Below are positions 39,334-49,382 of a DNA stretch of 64,000 nt, piece by piece. Location: NCBI GenBank assembly GCA_016285055.1, contig JAEEPZ010000001.1:46049-110048 (forward strand), read 5' to 3'. The stretch comes from Prevotella sp. Its GTDB lineage: Bacteria; Bacteroidota; Bacteroidia; Bacteroidales; Bacteroidaceae. Position numbers and translations under genes: made by a program. The number at the start of each line of letters is the position of its first letter. Position 1 is the stretch's first letter. The notes beneath the pieces are model-generated. The model was not told the origin of the DNA, ran no database searches, and saw only the letters and a program-made list of their open reading frames with translations.

Positions 39334-40836
39334 TTATCCGTTGTCCTTGCCGGTGATGTTATCTACGGCATCGCGGGCCTGGTCGTTCAGGTTGACATTG
39401 CGGGTCACCTTGGCCTCGATGGTGCCGGCACGCATGATGTCGGCCATGTCAACGCCGGTGGCACTCTTCAGCACGTCGAAGGCCTGGCGGATAGCCACGG
39501 GCACACCGCCGCTCATAGATGCCACGCCGGCGCCGGTGTCCTGACCGCCACTGTAGACGTGCACGTCCTTGATGGCTGCGATGGGCTTCGCAACGTTCTC
39601 CACCACCTGCGGCAGCACCTCAATCATCATCTGCATCACGGCAGCGTTGTTATACTTCTTGTAGGCCTCGGCCTTCTTGTCCATGGCCAGAGCCTCGGCC
39701 TCACCCTTCTTCTGAATGGCGTAAGCCTCAGCCTCGCCCTTCGCCTTGATACCTATTGCCTCCTGCTCTAAGCGATAGCGCACGGCGTCGGACTCGGCGT
39801 TCTGGGCCAGGGCGTGCTGCTCGGCCTCGTATTTCTGGGCCTCGGCTATGCGCTTGCGCTGCTCCAGGTCGGCGGCGGCGTCCTTCTCCACCTTGTACTT
39901 GTCGGCATCGGCCTTCTTCTCAATCTCGGCGGCCAGCTGGTTCTGCTTGATTTCGATTTGCTCCTTCGACAGTATCTGCTCGCGCTTCGTCTTCTCAATC
40001 TCGGCCTCCACGGTCTTGATGTTGATGGTCTTCTGCTGTTCCTGCTGCTGAATGGCGTAGGCGGCATCGGCATCGGCCTGAGCGGTGTCGGCTTCCTTCT
40101 TCAGAGCAGCACGGCGCAGGGCCAGGTCATTGTTCTTCACAGCGATGGCGGTGTCGGCGTCCACGCGGGCGTCGTTGGCCTCCTTGTCGGCCTTGCTCAC
40201 CTCTATCTTCACGTCGCGCTCGGCCACGGCACGGTTGATGGCGGCGTCCTTCTTGATCTTTGCCGTGTTGTCGGCACCGAGGTCCTTGATGAGGCCCTCG
40301 CGGTCGGTCACGTTCTGAATGTTGCACGAGATGATCTCGATGCCCAGCTTGGCCATGTCGGGCTGAGCCTTCTGCATCACCTGGTCGGAAAAACCGTCGC
40401 GGTCGGTGTTCAGCGAGCGCAGGTCGAGGGTGCCGATGATTTCACGCATGTTGCCCTGCAGCGAGTCCTGCAACTGCTGCGCTATCTGGTCGGGGCTCAT
40501 GTTCAGGAAGTTCTTGGCAGCCAGGCGGGTGCCCTCATTGTTCGGCGTGACGCGAATCTTAGCCACGGCGTCCACGTCGACATTGATGAAGTCGTTGGTA
40601 GGCACGCTCTCCTCCGTCTTGATGTCGACGGTAATCTGTCCCAGATAGACCTTGTCGAGTCGCTCAAGGAACGGTATGCGGAATCCGCCCGAACCGATGA
40701 GCACGCGCGGCTGGCGGCTGAGACCGGAGATGATGAAGGCAAACGAGGGCGGTGCCTTCACGTATGAGATAAACACAAAGAAAGCCAGTACGGCTACTCC
40801 CACGATAATCCAAAATGTCATTTCATCCATAATCAT
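39334..40836 (-). CDS. Flotillin family (SPFH domain) protein
   Basis: SPFH domain then long Ala/Glu/Lys coiled coil with AEAEAYAIQKKGEAEALAM repeats. Confidence 0.88.
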   Translation of the reverse strand: MIMDEMTFWIIVGVAVLAFFVFISYVKAPPSFAFIISGLSRQPRVLIGSGGFRIPFLERLDKVYLGQITVDIKTEESVPTNDFINVDVDAVAKIRVTPNNEGTRLAAKNFLNMSPDQIAQQLQDSLQGNMREIIGTLDLRSLNTDRDGFSDQVMQKAQPDMAKLGIEIISCNIQNVTDREGLIKDLGADNTAKIKKDAAINRAVAERDVKIEVSKADKEANDARVDADTAIAVKNNDLALRRAALKKEADTAQADADAAYAIQQQEQQKTINIKTVEAEIEKTKREQILSKEQIEIKQNQLAAEIEKKADADKYKVEKDAAADLEQRKRIAEAQKYEAEQHALAQNAESDAVRYRLEQEAIGIKAKGEAEAYAIQKKGEAEALAMDKKAEAYKKYNNAAVMQMMIEVLPQVVENVAKPIAAIKDVHVYSGGQDTGAGVASMSGGVPVAIRQAFDVLKSATGVDMADIMRAGTIEAKVTRNVNLNDQARDAVDNITGKDNG

Positions 40837-40942
40837 AATTTTTTTAAGAAACACAGCTGCAAAGGTACACATTTTTTATATATACAAAAGAATATCTGTA
40901 AGTTTTTTTGTCATAAATAAAAGGTTATTCTTACATTTTCAT

Positions 40943-40950
40943 TACCTTTG
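40943..40950 (+). promoter_or_regulatory. Bacteroidetes -7 promoter element (TACCTTTG)
   Basis: TACCTTTG ~60 bp upstream of the 41010 start. Confidence 0.5.
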
Positions 40951-41009
40951 CACCCAAATTGTGACTGGGGACAGAAACTGCCCTCGCCATCAGACAATGA
41001 TTCCAACGT

Positions 41010-41942
41010 ATGAAACGACTCTGCAAACTGATTGCCGACTACATGGGCCTGCTGGTGCTGCTATCGGCAGTAGCCGCTCTGACATGGCCAAGCGTGTTCA
41101 GCCAGTTTAAGCCCACCATTATCAGCCCATTGCTGGGCGTCATCATGTTTGGCATGGGACTGACGCTGCAGGCATCCGACTTCCGCATCGTCTTCAGCCG
41201 GCCAAAGGATGTCATCACAGGATGTGTGGCACAGTTCACGGTGATGCCCCTGCTGGCATGGTTGTTGGCGCGTGTGTTCCAGCTCGACGATGCCCTGACG
41301 GTGGGCGTAGTGCTTGTCGGCTGCTGTCCCGGGGGCACGGCTTCAAACGTCATCACCTATCTGGCCAAGGGCGACCTCGCGCTCAGCGTGGGCATGACGG
41401 GTGTCAGCACAATGCTGGCGCCCATTGTCACCCCGATGCTGGTGTGGCTGCTGGCAGGCAAATCGGTGGATGTGGATGTGGTAGGCATGCTGCTGAGCAT
41501 TCTCTGGGTAGTTATCCTGCCCATTGCCGCTGGACTCATTGCCAAGCGCCTATGGCCGCGGCAGACAGCAGCGGTCACCGACTATCTGCCTGCGGTGTCA
41601 ACGCTGGTCATCTGCGCCATCGTGATGATAGTCATTGCTGCAAACGCTCAGAAACTGTTTGCAAGCAGCATGATCATCATCCTCGTGGTGATGCTTCATA
41701 ATGTCTGCGGGCTGGCCGTAGGATATGGCATAGGACGCAGCTTGCAACTGCCGGCTGCCAAGCGCAGAGCCATCAGCATCGAGGTGGGCATGCAGAACTC
41801 GGGGCTGGCATCCAGCCTCGCCGCTCTACACTTCGCTGCTTACCCCATGGCTACCATCCCAGGAGCCATTTTCAGTGTGTGGCACAACATCAGCGGCACC
41901 ATCGTGGCTCGCATGTACACTTGGAGGGACAACAGCCAATAA
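41010..41942 (+). CDS. Bile acid:sodium symporter family protein
   Basis: GMGLTLQASDFRIVFSRPKDVITG; LVGCCPGGTASNVITYLAKGDLALSV; EVGMQNSGLASSLAALHF. Confidence 0.9.
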   Translation: MKRLCKLIADYMGLLVLLSAVAALTWPSVFSQFKPTIISPLLGVIMFGMGLTLQASDFRIVFSRPKDVITGCVAQFTVMPLLAWLLARVFQLDDALTVGVVLVGCCPGGTASNVITYLAKGDLALSVGMTGVSTMLAPIVTPMLVWLLAGKSVDVDVVGMLLSILWVVILPIAAGLIAKRLWPRQTAAVTDYLPAVSTLVICAIVMIVIAANAQKLFASSMIIILVVMLHNVCGLAVGYGIGRSLQLPAAKRRAISIEVGMQNSGLASSLAALHFAAYPMATIPGAIFSVWHNISGTIVARMYTWRDNSQ

Positions 41943-41967
41943 ATCTTCTCGTGCTATACGGATGGAG

Positions 41968-42552
41968 TGACATAGCTGCGTCGCTGATACCGCTACGCGG
42001 CCTGAGAGAAAACCAATAAAAACCAATAAAAACAAGAAAAACAATATTGGTACAATAGCTATCGCCTTGCCCGCCGCATAGCTCAATGCGCAGCCATCCC
42101 CTCCCCTTGAAGGGAGGGGAGTGCCTCACAGGGTTCCTGCAGCGGGCAAGGCGCATTGAGCTACGCGAAGGGCAAGGCGCAGCGAAAAGTCCCGAAGGGA
42201 CGATAGAACTCGGGTAACGAACTGACCTGTTTCGCGCCATAACTATGTCATCCATCCGTACAGCATGTGTTTTTTTTGCCATCTGGGGCTCCGTCCATCC
42301 CTCTGCACCAAAATCGGATGCTTTTATGCAAAAAGTTTCCTGGCGAGAAACCTTTGGTTTCCTGCCGAGAAACCGATGGTTTCTCGGCAGGAAACTTTTA
42401 GAACCCATGCTGCCTTGAAACTGCAGGATTCTCACATGGGTAGAAATCCGTAGAAAAGCTATTGTACCAATTTGTTTTTCTTGTTTTTATTGGTTTTTTC
42501 TCAGGCCGCTTCGCGGTATCAACCCACATAGATAGCGCAGAAACTATGTCAC
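41968..42552. repeat. Foldback/MITE-like element with ~95-bp imperfect terminal inverted repeats
   Basis: 41968-42061 (GTGACATAG...GCGGCCTGAGAGAAAACCAATAAAAACC...GGTACAATAGCT) is the reverse complement of 42457-42552. Confidence 0.85.
42331..42399. repeat. Nested inverted repeat inside the foldback element
   Basis: Arms AAAAGTTTCCTGGCGAGAAACC / GGTTTCTCGGCAGGAAACTTTT with a third internal copy. Confidence 0.85.
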
Positions 42553-42788
42553 AATTCCATACGTACAAGTCGAATCTTCTTCCAGTGATATATGGGAATA
42601 TGATTCAACTTTCGCAAGTTTTGGAGTTAACTCTTTTAACTCCTTGTCTTCATCACCTGATTGCGGACTATCAATTACGGGCAAATTCTGGAGGGTACAT
42701 CACTGCGGCCTCCAGAACTGCCCGGGATAGTTATTTACTAACTATATAAACAATTTGAGATAAAAAACCTAATGCTTGTAGTATGAAA

Positions 42789-43283
42789 TTATTGGAAAAT
42801 CTTGTCCTTGATAAGCTGCTGGATGTCTGAAGGTGCATTCTTTATCTTGCAGCATTCCACGATGTACTTCACCAGCTTGTCGGGCAGCGAGACTTTCTTC
42901 CAGATGTCGTGCCGCTTCTTCCACGTACCCTTGTAGGTGTTCTTGTCGGTGAGGATGACGGCGTCTTTCAGGGGTTCGCGTCCCATCTCCATGTACCAGC
43001 CGTCTTTGAGCCAGTAAGTGCCATACTCCTGAGCAATCACCGTGCATGTGCCATCTTTGGTCATGGCGATGCCGGCAGAAGCATATTCGCCGTCGGCTCC
43101 GTAATACTTGAACTGCGTGTAGCCCATGGCCTTGCCACAGACAGTTTTCTTCTCGCCCTCCCACTGCATGGACTCCATGATCCAGGTGCCGACAATCTCC
43201 TTGTCGTCTACCTTAGCGGTCTGGGCATTCAGTTGCATGACGATTGTCAGCGTCAGCAGCATTGATAAAAGAATCTTTTTCAT
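42789..43283 (-). CDS. Secreted lipocalin-like/DUF protein
   Basis: Signal peptide MKKILLSMLLTLTIVMQLNAQ; VGTWIMESMQWEGEKK...GTYWLKDGWY; beta-rich. Confidence 0.5.
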   Translation of the reverse strand: MKKILLSMLLTLTIVMQLNAQTAKVDDKEIVGTWIMESMQWEGEKKTVCGKAMGYTQFKYYGADGEYASAGIAMTKDGTCTVIAQEYGTYWLKDGWYMEMGREPLKDAVILTDKNTYKGTWKKRHDIWKKVSLPDKLVKYIVECCKIKNAPSDIQQLIKDKIFQ

Positions 43284-43413
43284 AGTGTATCATTGATGAG
43301 GATTAGTCTGTCACTTGCATGGAGGTTTGTTTCTCGGCTGCAAAGATAGGGCCTATTTCCGTCACGGCCAAGTTTTTTTGTTTGCATTGGTTTTGCATTG
43401 ACATGCAAACTGT

Positions 43414-44454
43414 TTACACGCCGATGGAAAGGAGGAATTCGTCCCACTCCTTGGCACCGCCTTTTTTGCCGAACACCTTCTTGTAGAGACGGCTGCGCAC
43501 GGTGCTGATGGTACTCACGTCGCGGGCCAGCACGGCGGCAATGTCTGTAGGAGCAATACGCAGCTTGATGAGCAGGCACACCTGATATTCCAAGTCTGAC
43601 ATGGGGTGGAGATTGCGCAGATGGCTCGTAAAGCCGGGGTATACCTTCTTCGCCTGTGCCTCAATGTCAGTCCACTCCTCTTCTTTCAGTAGCTGGCCGG
43701 AGGCCATACGGCGTTGCAGCGCTACATAGTCATCGGAAGCGAAAAATGCCGATTCCATCGACACAATGGCCTGCCTGACGGGTTGCGGACGCTCGTCGTG
43801 CTCTTCGCGTATCTGTTGCAACTGCAGCTGTAGGCGCTGCTTCGCCCTGTGATTGGAAACAGCAATCAGAGCAATGACCACCACCATCACAATAAAGGCG
43901 ATGACGGCCCACACCAGCCAGTGTATGGTGCTGGCCTGGACGCGCTCCTTGGAAGAAAGCACAAAACAGTCCATCGCATTACTGTTTTCTTTCAAGGCAT
44001 TGGCAGCGAGGTCGCGTATCTCAAGCCCCCATTCGTTGGTCAGCTGCACGTCGCGATGCCAGGTGTAGAGCACGCCATTGTGCTGGATGATGATGGTTGA
44101 ATCATTCAGTATGCTTAGTGGATGCGGATCGTTGTCCTCCAGATAAACACAATCGCCACCGCCATTGTCAACCCACATGATGCTGCACTCCTCGTAGGGG
44201 CGGACAACCAAGGCCGTCTCCGTCTGCATCAGCCGACACTGGTAAAGGGCAGTGTCGCCATCGTAGATGCGCAGCAAGGTGGAGCCATACTGCGGCAGAC
44301 GATCCACACCACCCATAGGGTATTCGGCTTGCGTGAGCACCCAGGCACCTTCAAGCGAAAATGGTTTCAAACTCTTGTCCTCCTCCCTACAAGCAGGAAG
44401 CAGGGCAACGGTCAGCAACAACAATAAGAAATGGAGTGTTTTCATTCGTTTCAT
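43414..44454 (-). CDS. Membrane-anchored HTH transcriptional regulator with extracytoplasmic sensor domain
   Basis: Lipobox-like LLPACREED, TM segment WLVWAVIAFIVMVVVIALIAV, C-terminal HTH LEYQVCLLIKLRIAPTDIAAVLARDVSTISTVRSRLYKKVFG. Confidence 0.7.
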   Translation of the reverse strand: MKRMKTLHFLLLLLTVALLPACREEDKSLKPFSLEGAWVLTQAEYPMGGVDRLPQYGSTLLRIYDGDTALYQCRLMQTETALVVRPYEECSIMWVDNGGGDCVYLEDNDPHPLSILNDSTIIIQHNGVLYTWHRDVQLTNEWGLEIRDLAANALKENSNAMDCFVLSSKERVQASTIHWLVWAVIAFIVMVVVIALIAVSNHRAKQRLQLQLQQIREEHDERPQPVRQAIVSMESAFFASDDYVALQRRMASGQLLKEEEWTDIEAQAKKVYPGFTSHLRNLHPMSDLEYQVCLLIKLRIAPTDIAAVLARDVSTISTVRSRLYKKVFGKKGGAKEWDEFLLSIGV

Positions 44455-44671
44455 TGTGCAAAAGTAGCCTTTTTCTCAAGTTCTGACAAATTTTCTTGTT
44501 TGCAATTTGTTCGCATCTGCCATTTGTGTGACAAAATGACACATTCCACACACGTCGTTCCCTCTTTGGCATACACTTTGCTGCTTTGTAAGTGGCTTCA
44601 TGCCTCCACAGCCCCTCAACGGGAGTGGGAAACAACAAGAATTATAACACAATTAAAAATAGTACAGAATT

Positions 44672-46600
<1,929 letters not shown>

Positions 46601-46633
46601 TCCAAAGATAACAAACAATAACAATCGGAAACC

Positions 46634-46666
46634 AAATCCGTGTAGCTCTCTGAGTTACACGGATTT
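46634..46666. terminator. Hairpin downstream of dnaK
   Basis: AAATCCGTGTAGCTC-TC-TGAGTTACACGGATTT followed by TTTT-containing sequence. Confidence 0.6.
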
Positions 46667-46811
46667 GCCGTTTTAAGGGGTTTGGCGTTCGTTATCGATT
46701 CCTATCATTTCCTATCTCAGACGTGTTCCATATTTGTACCTTAACAAAAAAGTAGAAGTTTTGAAACAAATAATTATAAATAAAAACAAAGTCTAATTTT
46801 GAACAAAAATT

Positions 46812-47375
46812 ATGCCAGGAATTGCATTGGAAATCAAGAGAAAATGCAAAGTGTGTGGAAAAGTCTTCCTTGTGAAGAAACTTGACTCACAGTTTTGCTC
46901 GAAAAGATGCAGCGCAGTCGATTTGAAACGTAGGCGCGATGCAGAAGTAAAAGAGGCTCGTCTCGCAAAGATAGCAGCCCAAGTGCCAGACATCCGAGAA
47001 TATATCTCGGTAAGAGAGGCTGTAGCCTTGTACCATATTGAACGTGGTACGTTGTACCGTCTCATACGATTAGGTCGTATTCCAGCAATGAATTTTGGGA
47101 AGCATCTCATTCGTATCAAACGTTCGGAACTGGAAGCCAACTTTATGCTTCGCAAAAAAGCGAAACGAGAGAAGGAGAAGCCAATCCCAAAGCTCTACAA
47201 CCTCGAACCAGAGAATTGTTATACCGTTGGTGAGATATGCAAGAAGTATCGCATCAACGACAGCACCGTATGGTCGCATGTACGGAAATACTCTATCCCC
47301 TCACGACAAATAGGCAACTATGTCTATATCCCCAAAGACGAAATCGATAATCTCTATAAATCCGATATATTATGA
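46812..47375 (+). CDS. Helix-turn-helix DNA-binding (excisionase-like) protein with N-terminal zinc motif
   Basis: CKVCGKVFLVKKLDSQFCSKRC zinc motif; two HTH segments (YISVREAVALYHIERGTLYRLIRLGRIPAMNFGKHLIRI; CYTVGEICKKYRINDSTVWSHVRKYSIPSRQIGNYVYIPKDEI). Confidence 0.75.
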   Translation: MPGIALEIKRKCKVCGKVFLVKKLDSQFCSKRCSAVDLKRRRDAEVKEARLAKIAAQVPDIREYISVREAVALYHIERGTLYRLIRLGRIPAMNFGKHLIRIKRSELEANFMLRKKAKREKEKPIPKLYNLEPENCYTVGEICKKYRINDSTVWSHVRKYSIPSRQIGNYVYIPKDEIDNLYKSDIL

Positions 47376-48634
47376 AGAAATCAATGCTCCACACCAAAGT
47401 GTCCGTCAGACTCCGAAAGTCGGAGCTTCGTGACGAGTGGTATCTTTACCTCGAAGCCTATCCTGTGTTCAAGCCTGGGCATGACAAGCCTTGCCGTGAA
47501 CGCGAGTATCTAAACCGTATCATTAGAACTCCTTTGTGGGATAAGACTCGCCCAGCTCGTATGGATGAATACGGCAACCAATCCTATAAGCCCAAACGTG
47601 ACGTGAACGGTATCATCGCTTGTCGTTCAAATGCAGATCGTGAAACGTGTGTCTTTGCCGACAATGTGCGTATCCTCCGCCAGCGTGAATATGACAATGC
47701 TGAGCTTTATTCTGACACCGAACAAGCTATGGTGGAGAAGAAAGCCAGAGGACAAGAAGACTTCATTGAATATTTCGGAAAGCAGGCAGCTAAACGCTAC
47801 AAGAATGACACAAAATCCGTCGGTGTCAATTGGGATAGAGCCCACGACTTGCTGAAGATATTTAACAAGAATAAGCCTTTACCGTTTGCTCAGATTGATA
47901 TGCACTTGATAGAGAGTTTCAGGGACTTCTTGCTAAAAGCTCCGCGAGGGGGCAACAAAAGAGGTATCATCTCTCAGAATACAGCTTCCACCTATTTCAC
48001 TCTTTTCAAGGCAGCTCTACATCAGGCATTCATTGACAATTATTTCGACGTTGACATTTCCGCTAAGGTAAAAGGCATTTCGGGAGTAGAAAGTCGCCGT
48101 GAGTACCTGACTATCGAGGAACTGAACAAACTCGCGGCTACTCCTTGTGATTACCCAATGCTGAAAAAAGCAGCATTCTTTAGTGCTTTGACAGGCCTCC
48201 GTCATAGCGATATACGGAAGTTGAAATGGAGTGAGTTGTCAAAAGAAGGAGACCGCTACCGCATTAACTTCACTCAGAGAAAAACAGGAGGTGTGGAGTA
48301 CATGCCTATCTCGGAACAGGCCTACCTCATCTGTGGTGAGCCAGGCGACCCAGACAGACTCGTTTTTGAAGGGCTGCAAGACCCATCTTACATCAATCGC
48401 CCTGTCAAGGTTTGGATTGCTGCAGCTGGTATCAAGAAGAAAATCACATTCCATTGCTTTCGTCATTCCTACGCAACAAACCAGCTTACAGAGGGAACGG
48501 ACTTATACACCGTATCAAAGATGTTGGGTCATACTAACATCCGAACCACACAGATATATGCCAAGGTTGTTGACTCAAAGAAAGAAGAGGCAGCACAAGC
48601 AATCAAGCTCGATCTTCAAAGCGATGTGATATAA
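47372..48634 (+). CDS. Tyrosine recombinase/site-specific integrase
   Basis: TGLRHSDIRKLKW, HCFRHSYATNQLTEGTDLYTVSKMLGHTNIRTTQIYAKV (R..HxxR..H..Y); ATGA overlap with the upstream gene. Confidence 0.95.
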   Translation: MKKSMLHTKVSVRLRKSELRDEWYLYLEAYPVFKPGHDKPCREREYLNRIIRTPLWDKTRPARMDEYGNQSYKPKRDVNGIIACRSNADRETCVFADNVRILRQREYDNAELYSDTEQAMVEKKARGQEDFIEYFGKQAAKRYKNDTKSVGVNWDRAHDLLKIFNKNKPLPFAQIDMHLIESFRDFLLKAPRGGNKRGIISQNTASTYFTLFKAALHQAFIDNYFDVDISAKVKGISGVESRREYLTIEELNKLAATPCDYPMLKKAAFFSALTGLRHSDIRKLKWSELSKEGDRYRINFTQRKTGGVEYMPISEQAYLICGEPGDPDRLVFEGLQDPSYINRPVKVWIAAAGIKKKITFHCFRHSYATNQLTEGTDLYTVSKMLGHTNIRTTQIYAKVVDSKKEEAAQAIKLDLQSDVI

Positions 48635-48713
48635 ACCCACCAGATACCCTACTTAGGTTAAGCCAGCTGTGCAATAGCAAAGGTGGCTTGACCTGTCTTT
48701 TAACTTTCATTCA

Positions 48714-48862
48714 TACGGAATAGCCTACGGAAGTGCTCCGTAAGCCATTCCGTATCTCAATTATTTTCGATTTCTATTGTTAAATGATATTTCTGAAACC
48801 GCCTGATTTCAAGCGGTTTCGGTTATTTATTGATTGTTGTTAATACGGAACGGCATACGGGA
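48714..48862. repeat. Three copies of TACGGAAyrGCmTACGGA (two inverted, one separate)
   Basis: 48714-48731 and inverted 48737-48754, third copy at 48844-48862. Confidence 0.8.
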
Positions 48863-48908
48863 AACTTTTGCCCTTTTTTCTGCCCTTGCGAAGGGCATTT
48901 TATCGCAC

Positions 48909-48916
48909 TATCTTTG
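48909..48916 (+). promoter_or_regulatory. Bacteroidetes -7 promoter element (TATCTTTG)
   Basis: TATCTTTG ~65 bp upstream of the 48981 start. Confidence 0.5.
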
Positions 48917-48980
48917 CAGCCGAATTCAAATAAACGCTGACTGCGCAGTCGCAAAGTATTAACATTAAATTTCATTTAAT

Positions 48981-49376
48981 ATGGAAGATAGAAAACATAC
49001 GTCGAGTGGCGTTCCCACCTTTGACATGATTCCCATGCTGATGGCGAATCTTCTCGAAGACAATAAGATTCTGTCAGCAAAGATTGATGCCCTCAACAGA
49101 AAGATTTCGGCATCTGTAGGTAATAGTAAGGACGATGACCAGCGCATGGATGTAAGTGAAGCACAGAAGTACATTCCTGGTCATCCAGCAGTTCAGACCA
49201 TCTATGGCTGGACATCCAACAATATGATACCATATCATAAGGTTGGCAAGCGCATCTATTTCGTCAAGTCAGAACTTGATGCTTGGCTCTCAAAGGAGCA
49301 GCACAAGTCTCAGGAGGACTTGCGTGAAGAAGCTGAGGAATATGTAAACAATCGGAGGAAACAACCAACACTATAA
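48981..49376 (+). CDS. Excisionase-like helix-turn-helix protein
   Basis: MDVSEAQKYIPGHPAVQTIYGWTSNNMIPYHKVGKRIYFVKSELDAWLS. Confidence 0.8.
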   Translation: MEDRKHTSSGVPTFDMIPMLMANLLEDNKILSAKIDALNRKISASVGNSKDDDQRMDVSEAQKYIPGHPAVQTIYGWTSNNMIPYHKVGKRIYFVKSELDAWLSKEQHKSQEDLREEAEEYVNNRRKQPTL

Positions 49377-49382
49377 TAAGGT

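Noticed and set aside
46634-46666. Possible tRNA fragment or att site after dnaK
   Set aside because: The sequence is a simple inverted repeat without tRNA arms; kept as a terminator only.
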